A DNA stretch of 64,000 nucleotides from Poriferisodalis sp964484385 (GCA_964484385.1 CAZAFV010000003.1:1-64000); one strand, 5' to 3'; positions 49,686-59,366 are shown, counted from the first letter of the stretch. Translations and numbers: made by a program. Notes: generated from the sequence alone by a model not told the origin.

Positions 49686-52604
49686 CTAGCGCGGCGGCAC
49701 GCGGACGATTTCTATCCGGCGGCTGCTGTCGAGCAGTTGCCGTGCTAAGTCGCGCACGTCGGCTGGGCTGATATCGCCTACTGCGTCTTCGATTGACCGC
49801 GCCCACGGCACGTTGTCGTGGCCGATGGCCTCGCGCATCAACAGCAGGTAGGGAGGAAACAGCCGGCCGCCGAAGTGCGCGTCGTTGGCGACGATGCTGA
49901 TGGCCTGCTCGAGGTCGGAGATGCTCGGGCCCTCCGACGCAAGCTGTCGTATCACGTCGTCGATTCGCTGCTCGATTGCCGGCATCGCATCGCCCGGGCC
50001 GGTGGCCGAGATGTAGGCATAGAGCCCCGGCACCGGCCGGTACTGCGGCACGCTCCAGATGTAGACCGCGTACGTCTGCCCCAAGTCCTCTCGTACCCAC
50101 TGCACGAGATGCTCATTGAGAATCGCTGTCAGAACATCGGACGTTGCGACCAGGTCGGGCGACAGATCGGTGGGGAGTTCGAAGTGATACTCGAGGCCTG
50201 ATTCGGCAAGAGTGTCCGCGGCTACCTCTCTGCGCGTCGGGCCCTCGGGATGCGGGGGCCTGCGGTCGACCCCCGAGTCGGGCGTTCTGGCCGGCAACGT
50301 GCCGATGTAGCTCTTTGCGAGCTCCCGTACTTGCGAACTGGCCACGTTGCCCGTGAGCGCAATGACCAGATCGTCGACGCCGACGAAGCGATCGCTGTAG
50401 AGCTTCAGCAGGCCATCGGGCGTCATGGCTTCTACCTCCGCTGCAGTCGGACTCACCCTGAAGTACTCGTCGTCGCCGAAGCGTGCCGTCGCATAGGCCG
50501 CCCGGGCTTGGCGGCCCGACGAAGTTCCCATCTCTGCTACCGCATTGCGCGCACTCTGCTGGGCGCCGCGAGCGGCGGTGTCGCTCACCCGGGGCTCGGT
50601 GAGCAGCAGGTGGACGTACGCCAACATGGTCTCGAGGCCTGCTGTGTTGGCACTGCCGAAGAAGCCCTCGGCCGTGTGCTCGATGAGCGGTGTCAGCTGG
50701 ACATCTGCCTGTTCCAACTTCGCGCGGACTTGTGATGCCGACAGTTCGCCGACGCCGCTGGCCATCACGGCCTCGAGTGCGAATGGCGCCAGCGCAGCGC
50801 TGCCCGGAGGCAGCTGCGAGAGGCCGCCACGGGACTCAGCCAAGAAGTGAACAGAGCCGGGCGCCGAATTGCCCTGTTCGTACACAACCCGAGCACCGTT
50901 GGGGAAAGTCCATTCATGGATGGTGCGATGGCCGTTCGGCTGCTGCCTCGAACTCACCGGTTCCACGGCATCCGGACGCTGCATGAGCTCGCCGATGACG
51001 GCATCGATGGGTGTCGGTGCTGCTGGCGCAGCAGATGCGATCGCTGACGCGAGTTCGTCTGTCGACGGCAGCGCGGATTGTTCCGACCCGGCTGCCACCA
51101 CGACCGGTTGGGATCTCGCGAGAACCCATTGGTGATAGCGATTCAGACCCTCGAGCGAAATGCCATGGAGCGTCTTGATTGCGCTGGCCAGCCAGTCATC
51201 TGCGTCGCGCAGATCTTTGCCCCCGACGAAGTGGTCCGCATAGTCGTGCGCGTACCAGAAGTCGCTGCGCGATTGCCGATCCTTCGACTCGTCGTTGAGT
51301 TGTGCCCGAATACTGCCCATCGCCTGCGCCAACTCGACATTGGTGAACGGGTGCACCGCCGTTCCTGTCACCACGGACCAGAAGTCGGTGACGGCCGCTC
51401 CGAGTTCGGGCCCCTGCAGCTCGGCCGAGTGGTAGCGGACCCACCGAGCGGGAGCCTGCTCGCGGACGAGCGGCGAGTTCGCCTGGGACAGGGTGCCCGC
51501 CTCGTGTGCCCGGGACAGCCGGGCATTCAGCATGCTCAGCAGCAGCCGGTCGAGGACGCGGAGCGCCTCGCCGCATGCGGTGCCTTCCGCCCAAGCAGGT
51601 GTCAGCCAGCTGATGGTGGCGTAGGGACTGCCGATGTCGGGATGCACGGCCGAGGCGAACCGGGCGCTGTCGGCGATCGGCGCCGCCCAAGCCCCCTGGC
51701 TGGGGACAGAAGCCCCAGCACGCAGCCTGCGGAAATGGCGTTCGATGTGCTGTTCCAGTTCGTCCACTTCGAGATCGCCGACTGCGATCACTGCCATGTT
51801 CGAGGGCACGTACCAGGTGTCGTAGAACTGCCGAAGCTGCGCGGGGGAGATGCCCGCGAGCGAGGTTGCGGTGCCGCCGATGCGGTCGCCCTCGTACGGC
51901 GTGCCTTCGAACATCAGGTCTGTCGTCACTCGGCTGACGTGCCCGAAGGCTGAACCATCTCGCAGGTCGAGCTCGTTCTGGACGATGCCGCGCTCCGCCT
52001 CGACCTCGCTCGTGCTGATGGTGGCGAATGATGCCCACTGGCTCAGGATCTCGAAGGCCACTGGCACTTTGTCGACGAGCCGTTCGGTGCCGCTCGTGCT
52101 GATCGACATGAGGTACACGGTCGAGTCGTATGACGTGAATGCGTTCTCGTCGGGACCGAACTCGACGCCGATGTCGCGAAGTGCTTGGTGCAGCTCGTTG
52201 CGCGGGTACAGGTCAGTCCCATTGAAGAGCATGTGCTCCACGAAGTGAGCAGTTCCCTCGGCACCTGGTGGGTCGGCGAGGCCGCCCGCCCTCACGACGA
52301 GACGCAAGTCCAGGTGGCCTGCGGGAACATCGTTCGACCTCGCGTAGTACGTGAGGCCGTTGTCCAGCTGGCCTATCACGAGCTCGTCGTCGTGCGGCAG
52401 GGGTTCGCCGCCCGACAGGCACTGCTCGGCAACCGTCGTGACCGAGTCGTCTCCAGCCAACTCCAACGGTGCCGGTTCGGACTCAGGGTCGGTCGATCTC
52501 GTCGATCCGTCACCGCCTCCCGTGCACGACGAAACTGCCAGCGCCGTGACAGTGAGCAGCGCGACGGCGGAGGTGCCGGTCGAGTGCTTACGGCGCTTGG
52601 GCAT
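49686..52604 (-). CDS. M16-family (insulinase-like) lipoprotein protease
   Basis: A 972-residue exported zinc protease. The lipobox LAVSSC ends the signal peptide at ~residue 27. The first M16 domain carries the inverted zinc motif HFVEHMLF (HxxEH) near residue 123 with the distal Glu in VEAERGIVQNELDLR. A second, inactive M16 domain forms the C-terminal half (GNVASSQVRELAKSYIGTLPARTP). It probably degrades peptides at the cell surface. A TAGAGA box and AGGA precede the ATG. Confidence 0.9.
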   Translation of the reverse strand: MPKRRKHSTGTSAVALLTVTALAVSSCTGGGDGSTRSTDPESEPAPLELAGDDSVTTVAEQCLSGGEPLPHDDELVIGQLDNGLTYYARSNDVPAGHLDLRLVVRAGGLADPPGAEGTAHFVEHMLFNGTDLYPRNELHQALRDIGVEFGPDENAFTSYDSTVYLMSISTSGTERLVDKVPVAFEILSQWASFATISTSEVEAERGIVQNELDLRDGSAFGHVSRVTTDLMFEGTPYEGDRIGGTATSLAGISPAQLRQFYDTWYVPSNMAVIAVGDLEVDELEQHIERHFRRLRAGASVPSQGAWAAPIADSARFASAVHPDIGSPYATISWLTPAWAEGTACGEALRVLDRLLLSMLNARLSRAHEAGTLSQANSPLVREQAPARWVRYHSAELQGPELGAAVTDFWSVVTGTAVHPFTNVELAQAMGSIRAQLNDESKDRQSRSDFWYAHDYADHFVGGKDLRDADDWLASAIKTLHGISLEGLNRYHQWVLARSQPVVVAAGSEQSALPSTDELASAIASAAPAAPTPIDAVIGELMQRPDAVEPVSSRQQPNGHRTIHEWTFPNGARVVYEQGNSAPGSVHFLAESRGGLSQLPPGSAALAPFALEAVMASGVGELSASQVRAKLEQADVQLTPLIEHTAEGFFGSANTAGLETMLAYVHLLLTEPRVSDTAARGAQQSARNAVAEMGTSSGRQARAAYATARFGDDEYFRVSPTAAEVEAMTPDGLLKLYSDRFVGVDDLVIALTGNVASSQVRELAKSYIGTLPARTPDSGVDRRPPHPEGPTRREVAADTLAESGLEYHFELPTDLSPDLVATSDVLTAILNEHLVQWVREDLGQTYAVYIWSVPQYRPVPGLYAYISATGPGDAMPAIEQRIDDVIRQLASEGPSISDLEQAISIVANDAHFGGRLFPPYLLLMREAIGHDNVPWARSIEDAVGDISPADVRDLARQLLDSSRRIEIVRVPPR

Positions 52605-52714
52605 TCCTGTTCTCTAGCCGGTCGCAGCGACAGCGCGGTGTTGCCCGTGCGATGCCGCCGTGCTGCAGAGCGCCGCGAAGCGTCTGTCCCCTGCGAGGGG
52701 GCGCTGCGCGCCGG

Positions 52715-52720
52715 TAGTTT
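52715..52720 (+). promoter_or_regulatory. Leaderless-type -10 box (nitronate monooxygenase)
   Basis: TAGTTT, 6 nt before the ATG at 52727. Confidence 0.5.
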
Positions 52721-52726
52721 CGGGGC

Positions 52727-53863
52727 ATGAAGACACCTGTGTGCGAGATGCTGGGCTGCGACGTTCCGATCGTCGCGTTCACCCATTGCCGGGATGTGGT
52801 GGCGGCGGTGACCAAGGCGGGCGGCTTCGGCGTGCTCGGCGCAGCCGGTCACACGCCCGAGCAGCTCGACATCGACATGGGCTGGATCCAGGACGAGGTG
52901 GGCGGCCGGCCATTCGGCGTCGACATCATCGTGCCCGCCAAGTACGAGGGCAAGTCTGAGGGCGAGCTGTCGGTCAAGGACCTCAAGGCGATGATCCCGC
53001 CGGCGCACCGCGAGTTTCTCGACGACATGATGGAGCGCTACGACGTCCCGCCGCTGCCGGCTGAGGACAAGCCCGGCGCCATTGCCGGCGACGCCGAGCC
53101 GCCCATGACCTACGCCCATGCGGTGCCGCTCATGGACGTGGCGTTCTCGTACCCGATCCGGCTGGCCGTGAACGCGCTCGGCCCGCCGCCGCCCGACATG
53201 ATCGAGCGGGCCCACGACAACGATGTGCTCGTGGGTGCGCTGGCCGGCAAGAAGGTGCACGCTGAGCGTCATGTCGCCGCAGGCGTAGACATCGTCATCG
53301 CCCAAGGCCATGAGGCCGGCGGCCATACCGGCGACATCGCCACGATGGTGCTGGTGCCCGAGGTGGTGGATGCCATTGCGCCCGTGCCCGTGCTGGCAGC
53401 AGGCGGCATCGGCAACGGGCGTCAGGTGGCTGCCGCGCTGGCACTCGGCGCCCAGGGCGTGTGGTGCGGGTCGGTCTGGCTCACCACCCAGGAAGCCGAG
53501 ACGCATCCCGTCGTGAAGGACAAGTTCCTGGCGGCAGGCTCGTCGGACACGCTGCGCTCACGCTCCCGCACGGGCAAGCCGGCCCGCCAGCTCCGCTCGG
53601 CGTGGACCGACGAGTGGGAGGGCGAGAACTCGCCGGGAACGCTCCCGATGCCGCTGCAGCCGATGCTGATCGGCGCCGCCAGCCGCCGCATCGACCGGGC
53701 GGCGATGAACCCGTCCAACACGGGCGCGGTGGAGCTGGCCAACTACTTCGTCGGCCAAGTGGTCGGGCAGCTCAACGAGTCGATCTCGGCCACACGGGTG
53801 GTCGAGGAGATGATCAGCGAGTATCTCGACGTCATGGAGCGCTTCGAGCAGCTCAACGCCTGA
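52727..53863 (+). CDS. Nitronate monooxygenase / 2-nitropropane dioxygenase-like flavoprotein
   Basis: A 378-residue FMN-dependent TIM-barrel protein. VCEMLGCDVPIVAF, GGFGVLGAAGHTPEQLD, GVDIVIAQGHEAGGHTGDIATMVLVPEVVDAI and PVLAAGGIGNGRQVAAALALGAQGVWCGSVWL include the family's HEAGGH and GGIGNGRQ motifs. It oxidises nitronates or a related substrate. The ATG has a TAGTTT box 6 nt upstream. It is followed by an SDR gene 43 nt later. Confidence 0.85.
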   Translation: MKTPVCEMLGCDVPIVAFTHCRDVVAAVTKAGGFGVLGAAGHTPEQLDIDMGWIQDEVGGRPFGVDIIVPAKYEGKSEGELSVKDLKAMIPPAHREFLDDMMERYDVPPLPAEDKPGAIAGDAEPPMTYAHAVPLMDVAFSYPIRLAVNALGPPPPDMIERAHDNDVLVGALAGKKVHAERHVAAGVDIVIAQGHEAGGHTGDIATMVLVPEVVDAIAPVPVLAAGGIGNGRQVAAALALGAQGVWCGSVWLTTQEAETHPVVKDKFLAAGSSDTLRSRSRTGKPARQLRSAWTDEWEGENSPGTLPMPLQPMLIGAASRRIDRAAMNPSNTGAVELANYFVGQVVGQLNESISATRVVEEMISEYLDVMERFEQLNA

Positions 53864-53906
53864 GCGCGAGCCGCAGCCCAGGCAATCTCGCAAGAGGGGG
53901 ACAGAC

Positions 53907-54791
53907 ATGGAAACCATGACCGGACGCGTCGCGGTGGTGACCGGTGCCGCATCGGGGATCGGCAAGGCCCTGGCACTGGGATTTGCCGGCGAGGGCGCCA
54001 ACGTGGTGCTCGCCGACATCGAGGAGGAGCCGCTGCGTGCAGCAGAGACCGAGGTCGCCAGCCACGGCGTCGAAGCGCTGGGCGTGATCACCGACGTGAC
54101 CGATGCCGACTCGGTGGGCGCGCTGGCGCAGGCCACCATCGACCGCTTCGGCGCCGTGCACATGGTGTGCAACAACGCCGGCGTCGGCGGGGGAGGGCTG
54201 ATCCGCAACCAGCAGCTTGTCGACTGGAAGTGGGTGGTGGATGTGTGCCTGTGGGGTGTGATCCACGGCGTGCATCACTTCCTGCCCCATCTCATCGAGG
54301 CCGAGGAATCGCACATCATGAGCACCGCCTCGGTGGCCGGGCTCATGTCGGTGCCGGGCCTGGGCCCCTACAACGCCGCCAAGTACGGCGTGGTGGCGAT
54401 CATGGAGACGCTGCACCTCGAGATGCAGCGCGACCGCAACGCCGATGTGGGCGTGTCGGTGCTGTGCCCTGGCGTGGTGCGCACCAACATCGCCACGGCC
54501 CAGCGGAACCGGCCCGAAGAGCTGCGCCGCGAGCGCAAGCCGCGACCCGAGGGCGAGGCCCCGTCGGAAACGGCCGATGCCCGCCGCCGCAACGCCAACA
54601 TCGCCGCCGCGCTGGAGCGAGGCATGGATCCGTCCGAAGTGGCCGCCAAGGTGATCGAGGCGATGTACGAGCGCCGCTTCTGGGTGCTCTCGCACCCCGA
54701 ATTGCTGGCTGAGGTCAATCACCGCAACCAGCAGCTCGCCGACCTCGAGAACCCCACGATCTACACGAGCTTCACCGACGGCGAGCAGTAG
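53907..54791 (+). CDS. Short-chain dehydrogenase/reductase
   Basis: A 294-residue classical SDR. VVTGAASGIGKALAL binds NAD(P), the NNAGVGGG motif lies at ~residue 88, and the catalytic Ser-Tyr-Lys is in STASVAGLMSVPGLGPYNAAKYGVV. GAGGGGG 7-12 nt upstream marks the start. The substrate is unknown. Its last 24 bases recur almost exactly after the downstream kinase gene (56927-56950). Confidence 0.9.
   Translation: METMTGRVAVVTGAASGIGKALALGFAGEGANVVLADIEEEPLRAAETEVASHGVEALGVITDVTDADSVGALAQATIDRFGAVHMVCNNAGVGGGGLIRNQQLVDWKWVVDVCLWGVIHGVHHFLPHLIEAEESHIMSTASVAGLMSVPGLGPYNAAKYGVVAIMETLHLEMQRDRNADVGVSVLCPGVVRTNIATAQRNRPEELRRERKPRPEGEAPSETADARRRNANIAAALERGMDPSEVAAKVIEAMYERRFWVLSHPELLAEVNHRNQQLADLENPTIYTSFTDGEQ
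54768..54791 (+). repeat. 24-bp direct repeat, left copy
   Basis: The 3' end of the SDR gene (AGCTTCACCGACGGCG onward to TAG) matches 56927-56950 at 23 of 24 positions. The copies flank the repeat-rich kinase gene. Confidence 0.8.
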
Positions 54792-54943
54792 CAGCCCGAG
54801 GCGGAGAGCGCCCCCGGGTCACTTGCTCCGGCCGCGCTTCGCCGCGCTGGTGAAGCGGAGAATCTGCAGGCGGGCCTGACAATTCTGTAGGGAGTCTGGC
54901 AAGTACCGTCAAGGTTGCTCGTCACCACATTCGGATACTGACC

Positions 54944-56905
54944 ATGCGCAGGCGTGTCACACAAGCCGTCGCGGTTCTTGGACTGCTGGTCGCAGTGGCG
55001 CTCGCGGTGCGGATTGTTGCAGGTGCGATGAGCGACGGCTCAGACAGCACCGATGAGGCGGTCGTCGCGCCGCGTCCGGCTGATCTCGTCGATGGTGACG
55101 GTGACGAAGACGACGCTGAGGGCGACGACGAGGAGCCGCTTCCGAGGGACGGCAGCGAGACGCCCGATCAGGCGGCGCTCGTCACCCGATCGGTGGTGTC
55201 CAAGGGTGACGACGACGAAGACGACGACGATGGCGATGACGACGGTGTCACGCCGACGCCGACGGATAACGACGGCACTGATTCCGATGGGATCGACACG
55301 CCGACGCCTACCGACAATGACGGCACTGATTCTGACGGGATCGATACGCCGACGCCCACTGACAATGACGGCACTGATTCCGATGGCATCGACACGCCGA
55401 CGCCCACTGACAATGACGGCACTGATTCCGATGGCATCGACACTCCCACCCCTTCGCCGCTGACCCCCGAGACGCCGCTGACGCCCGAGACTCCGCTGAC
55501 CCCCGAGACGCCGCTGACGCCCGAGACTCCGCTGACCCCCGAGACACCGGAGTCTCCCGAGACTCCACTGACGCCGGTGAGTGACGTCAACTCGGTCAGC
55601 AACCACGATGACGAGAATGCTGAGGGTGTCGCGACGCACCAGTTGGCGCGCACAGCGGGTTCGTCGGCTCGCAGGAGGCGCCAGCGGCGGTCACCGTTGC
55701 ACAATCCGCCGGCGCTGCCCGAAGTCGCATTCCCCGACGATCCTGCGCTTCCCACGCTGGGGCGGCTGTTCGATCCCGCGTGGGTGTGGAATGTCTCGAG
55801 CCATCGCTTCCCCGACTCGGCCGATGACCCGTGTCGGCTGCGAATCCGGCAGTTCAGCCATCTGCCTGGGCGGTCTGCTGTAGCCAACTACGAGGCGCAG
55901 TGGCCTGAGGGGTCGCACCTGCCCCCGGAGTTCTTCACCGTCTCTCTGCGGCGAGAGCGCGCTGCGGCGGTGTCGAGGTTCCCCGACGACCACGCCCTGC
56001 CGGGACTGGCTCAGGCCGTCCACCCCGACAGCGCACTTCGCCTGCTGGACGAGCACGTGTTCCGGGTGCCGCGCCGGCGGATGGCGGTGGAGACGGTCCG
56101 CTACCGGCCGGGCAGCCGTGCCGTGCTACGCCACCAGTCGGGCAGGTTCAGGTTCTATGCCCGAATCGTGCGCCCCATCGCGCTGCCGAGCCTGCTGGCA
56201 GCGGCACAGCTCGTCGACGCGTCGCGGTTCGTGAGCGCACCGGTGGTGGGCTGCTGGACCGAGGGCGGCGTGGCGTGGGTTCCTGAGGTGCCTGGTGCCA
56301 ACCTGCGCGACGCTCTGCGCGCCGGGCACGCACCCGACCCGGCGTTGCTGCTCGACGGTCTCCACAGCCTGTGGGCGATGAGAGCGTCTCGCAGCTCCGC
56401 CCGCCCGTTCGATCTTGCCGGCGCGTACCGCCGCGCCGAGCGAACCTTCCGCCATGTGCTGCGCGACGACGCTGAGGGCCGACGGCTGCTGCGCGACGCC
56501 GACACGGCGCTGCGAGAGTTCGTCAACGCATGGCAGCCGACCGCCATCGCCCACAACGACTTCTACGACGACCAGATGATCGTGATGCCCGACGGCCGCA
56601 TTGCGCTCGTCGACTTCGAAGAGGCCGGACCCGGTGACCCCATGCTCGACGTGGGCAACCTGCTCGCCCACCTCCGATGGTCCGCCGCCACTGCCAAGCC
56701 CGACCCGCTCGACGTCCGAGCCGGCTTCTACGACGCCACCAAGCACGCCGCCCTCGAACGCTTCGGCTGGCACCCCCACGACCTCGCCCGACGCGAAGCA
56801 GTCTGCATCTTCCGCATCTGCACCGACACCGTGCGTCGCATCAAGCCTGGCTGGCAGCAGGCGACCAGAGACGGTCTCACCCTCGCCCTCGACACGCTCG
56901 GCTGA
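54944..56905 (+). CDS. Membrane-anchored repeat protein with aminoglycoside-phosphotransferase-like domain
   Basis: A 653-residue protein of unusual design. The N-terminus MRRRVTQAVAVLGLLVAVAL is a positively charged segment plus one hydrophobic helix. Next come an acidic stretch, four 16-residue repeats of the TPTPTDNDGTDSDGID type (~residues 103-166), five LTPETP units, and a C-terminal APH/choline-kinase-like domain (~330-653). The kinase keeps the catalytic HNDFYDDQ (537-544) and LVDFEEAGPGD. The positive-inside rule would place the kinase outside the cell, where ATP is scarce. Substrate unknown. A 24-bp direct repeat flanks the gene. Confidence 0.7.
   Translation: MRRRVTQAVAVLGLLVAVALAVRIVAGAMSDGSDSTDEAVVAPRPADLVDGDGDEDDAEGDDEEPLPRDGSETPDQAALVTRSVVSKGDDDEDDDDGDDDGVTPTPTDNDGTDSDGIDTPTPTDNDGTDSDGIDTPTPTDNDGTDSDGIDTPTPTDNDGTDSDGIDTPTPSPLTPETPLTPETPLTPETPLTPETPLTPETPESPETPLTPVSDVNSVSNHDDENAEGVATHQLARTAGSSARRRRQRRSPLHNPPALPEVAFPDDPALPTLGRLFDPAWVWNVSSHRFPDSADDPCRLRIRQFSHLPGRSAVANYEAQWPEGSHLPPEFFTVSLRRERAAAVSRFPDDHALPGLAQAVHPDSALRLLDEHVFRVPRRRMAVETVRYRPGSRAVLRHQSGRFRFYARIVRPIALPSLLAAAQLVDASRFVSAPVVGCWTEGGVAWVPEVPGANLRDALRAGHAPDPALLLDGLHSLWAMRASRSSARPFDLAGAYRRAERTFRHVLRDDAEGRRLLRDADTALREFVNAWQPTAIAHNDFYDDQMIVMPDGRIALVDFEEAGPGDPMLDVGNLLAHLRWSAATAKPDPLDVRAGFYDATKHAALERFGWHPHDLARREAVCIFRICTDTVRRIKPGWQQATRDGLTLALDTLG
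55250..55549 (+). repeat. Coding tandem repeats: four 48-bp and five 18-bp units
   Basis: 48-bp units at 55250-55297, 55298-55345, 55346-55393 and 55394-55441 encode TPTPTDNDGTDSDGID. After a short spacer, five 18-bp units (55460-55549) encode LTPETP. All are in frame. This is a protein repeat, not a CRISPR array. Confidence 0.9.
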
Positions 56906-56926
56906 CATCCCATCCGCCGGCGCAGC

Positions 56927-56950
56927 AGCTTCACCGACGGCGCGCAGTAG
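56927..56950 (+). repeat. 24-bp direct repeat, right copy
   Basis: A near-identical copy (one mismatch) of the SDR 3' end, including its TAG. It sits in non-coding sequence 21 bp after the kinase stop and suggests duplication or insertion at this locus. Confidence 0.8.
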
Positions 56951-56977
56951 CCGGCCGCAGCAGCAGGGGACAGCGGA

Positions 56978-57877
56978 TCAGCGACTGTCGGCGAGCATCT
57001 GCACAGGCAGTTGGTCCTCGGGCGGCGCGGGCCGCAGCGCATACACGAGCGCCCTGATCAGCATCGTCGCGAACAGAATGGCGACGGCCGTCAGGGCCAT
57101 TGATGCGCCGCCGGCGAGCCGATGGTGATAGCTCAGCAACAGGCCGACATAGACCGACACCGCTCCGATCAGCACCGCTACGACCATGATGAGCGGCACA
57201 CGCCGCAGGAACATCGAGGCGGTCGCTGGCGGGGCGATCAAGAAGGCCATGACGAGCAGGCTTCCCACTACTTGGAACGAACCCACAATCGTGACGGCCA
57301 GCAACGCCATGAGTACACCGTGCGTGAGGCGTGGGCGAAGCCGGGCCATCTCTGCTTGTACCTCGCAGAAGGTCATCACGAAGAACGCCCGATAGAAGAC
57401 GACTGCACCGCCGACAGCCACCACGGCAACCACCGCCTGGCGCACGAGATCTGTGTTCTGCACGCCGGTGATCGAGCCGAACAGGAAGCGGTCGATGTCG
57501 CCGGTGCCGGCGGCTGCCCCCGACGACATGATCACCACGGCGAGCGCCAGCAGTCCCACGAACAGCACGCCGATAGAGGTGTCCTCGGAGAGGGGCGAAA
57601 TGCGCGGGATGAACGAGATGGCACTCACCATCACGATTGCCGCTACTAGAGCGCCGAGGCCCGTGTCGAAGCCCACGATGAATGCAATCGCGATGCCGGG
57701 AAGCACCCCGTGCGCCAAGGCGTCGCCGAGAAAGTTCAGGCTTCGCAGCACCACCCAGGTGCCCACCATCGAGGTGGTCAGCACCGCGAGCAGTCCCGCG
57801 GCCAGCGCCTTGGTCATGAACGGGTTGGAGGTGAACGGCTCGATCCACCAGCCCACCGGATCGGTGAGGAACGTCAT
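56978..57877 (-). CDS. znuB: Zinc/manganese ABC transporter permease
   Basis: A 299-residue ABC-3-type permease with about 8 membrane helices. WVVLRSLNFLGDALAHGVLPGIAIAFIVG contains the conserved SFLGDALAH-like interface helix of Zn/Mn permeases, and GSFQVVGSLLVMAFLIAPPATA is also typical. Neighbours are the Zn-binding protein (upstream, 71 nt) and, beyond it, ATPase and Zur. AGGGGG precedes the ATG. It is last in the leftward unit. Confidence 0.9.
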   Translation of the reverse strand: MTFLTDPVGWWIEPFTSNPFMTKALAAGLLAVLTTSMVGTWVVLRSLNFLGDALAHGVLPGIAIAFIVGFDTGLGALVAAIVMVSAISFIPRISPLSEDTSIGVLFVGLLALAVVIMSSGAAAGTGDIDRFLFGSITGVQNTDLVRQAVVAVVAVGGAVVFYRAFFVMTFCEVQAEMARLRPRLTHGVLMALLAVTIVGSFQVVGSLLVMAFLIAPPATASMFLRRVPLIMVVAVLIGAVSVYVGLLLSYHHRLAGGASMALTAVAILFATMLIRALVYALRPAPPEDQLPVQMLADSR

Positions 57878-57948
57878 GTCATCCCCCTGATGGGCTGGTG
57901 GTCGGCTCGCCCCTGGTCAGGGGTGGTGTCGTTGCAACGCTAGGTCCC

Positions 57949-59275
57949 TCAACCCAGTGCGTCCGCAATTGCTTGCGCGTTGAACCTCAGCATCCCGATC
58001 AGCGTGTCGCCCTCTTCACCGTCCGGCGCGAGGCTGCCAGTGAGCAATTGCACCACGTTGATGTTGCCTGCGGCGGTTGCCAATGCCTGGATATCGACGT
58101 CGGAGTGTGTCGTCTCTGAGAACACAGCGGGCACGCCTTCGTGCTCGATGATCTCGGCGAGCTCCTCCAGCAGAGCGGGGTTGGTCTCCGCTGCCGTGGA
58201 GACTGACGGAATCACGGTGCCCACGATCTCGAATCCGTAGCGGTCGGCGAAGTATCCGAACGCATCGTGGTTGGTGATCAGGATGCGACGGTCCGCCGGC
58301 ACTGCGTCGAGAATCTCGGCGACCTCGGCATCGGTGTTTTCCAAGGCTTCTCGGTAGGAATCCAAGCAGCGGTTGACGGTGTCGGCATCGGCGCCGGCAT
58401 GGATCAGTTCGTCGGCCAATTCGCCCAGCACTCCGGCGACGCGCTGCAGATCGAGCCAGACGTGGGGGTCGCCTCCGCTGTGGTCGTGTCCGTGATCGTC
58501 CTCGTCGGCGTGGTCGTCATCCATGTGCCCGTGGTCGTCGTCGTCGTGGTCGTCGTGCCNNNNNNNNNNNNNNNNNNNNNNNNNNNNNNNNNNNNNNNNN
58601 NNNNNNNNNNNNNNNNNNNNNNNNNNNNNNNNNNNNNNNNNNNNNNNNNNNNNNNNNNNCGTCCTCGTCGTGGCCTTCGTCGTGGTCGTCGTCGTGCGCC
58701 TCGTCCTCGTCGTGGTCGTGCCCGTCGTCGTCGTCGTGGTCGTCGTGCCCGTCCTCGTCGTGGCCTTCGTCGTGGTCGTCGTCGTGCGCCTCGTCCTCGT
58801 CGTGTCCGTCTTCCTCGTCGTGGTCGTCGTGCCCACCGCTGAACTCGAATTCGATGGTGTCGATGTGCTCCGCCACCTCGAACACATGCACGCCCTCAGC
58901 CGCGACAGCTTCCAGGGTGTCCTCGAGGCGCTCCTCGAGACCCAGGCCGTTCACCACCACCAGATCGGCCGCGTCCATCGTCTCGCGGTCTCGCAACGAC
59001 GGCTCGAAGGTGTGCGGGTCTCCGCCCTGCGGGATGAGGGTGGTTACCGAGACGCTGTCCTCGCAGCCCACGTTGCTGACCACGTCGCCCCAGATGCTCG
59101 TCGTGGTGACCACCGACGGCACTGCCGAGGATGCATCTGTCGTGTCAGCCGCGTCGGTATCGGCATCGGTTCCCGTGCATGCAGCAGCGAACAGCGCCAC
59201 AGCAGCCGTCACCACCAATCCGCTCTTGCGGATCCCTCGACGCCTTCGTTGATTCGCGCCAGCTTCGACCGTCAC
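57949..59275 (-). CDS. znuA: Zinc ABC transporter substrate-binding lipoprotein, with His/Asp-rich loop and assembly gap
   Basis: A cluster A-I (ZnuA/AztC-like) metal-binding lipoprotein. The signal peptide ends in the lipobox LFAAAC. VVTTTSIWGDVVSNVGCEDSVSVTTLIPQGGDPHTFEPSLRD holds a metal-binding His. A long His/Asp-rich loop (HDDHDEEDGHDEDEAHDDD type) is broken by 100 Ns. The C-terminal domain resumes in another frame with GGDPHVWLDL, ITNHDAFGYFADRYG and SETTHSDVDIQAL. The GTG at 59275 is preceded by AGGGGAGG 5 nt upstream, which fixes the start. Confidence 0.85.
58560..58659. other. 100-N assembly gap in znuA
   Basis: An exactly 100-base N-run within the tandem His/Asp repeats of znuA. 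It is probably a scaffold placeholder caused by the repeats; the true loop length is unknown. Confidence 0.95.
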
Positions 59276-59345
59276 TTGTGCCTCCCCTATGCTCCGATTC
59301 ACGTGTGGAAGAGCCCCGCTGGTGCTCTAGCCTCACGTCAGGTTT

Positions 59346-59366
59346 TGAGAATGAGAATCAGTTTCA
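59346..59366. promoter_or_regulatory. Zur-box-like inverted repeat between znuA and znuC
   Basis: A 21-bp imperfect palindrome, TGAGAATGAG...TCAGTTTCA, with mirrored TGAnAnTGA and TCAnTnTCA arms. It is positioned to control both divergent units. Zinc-loaded Zur from 60365 would repress transport here. Confidence 0.65.

Noticed and set aside
55250..55549. Regular repeats that could look like a CRISPR array
   Set aside because: 48-bp and 18-bp units are directly adjacent with no spacers and encode in-frame protein repeats. No cas genes are near.
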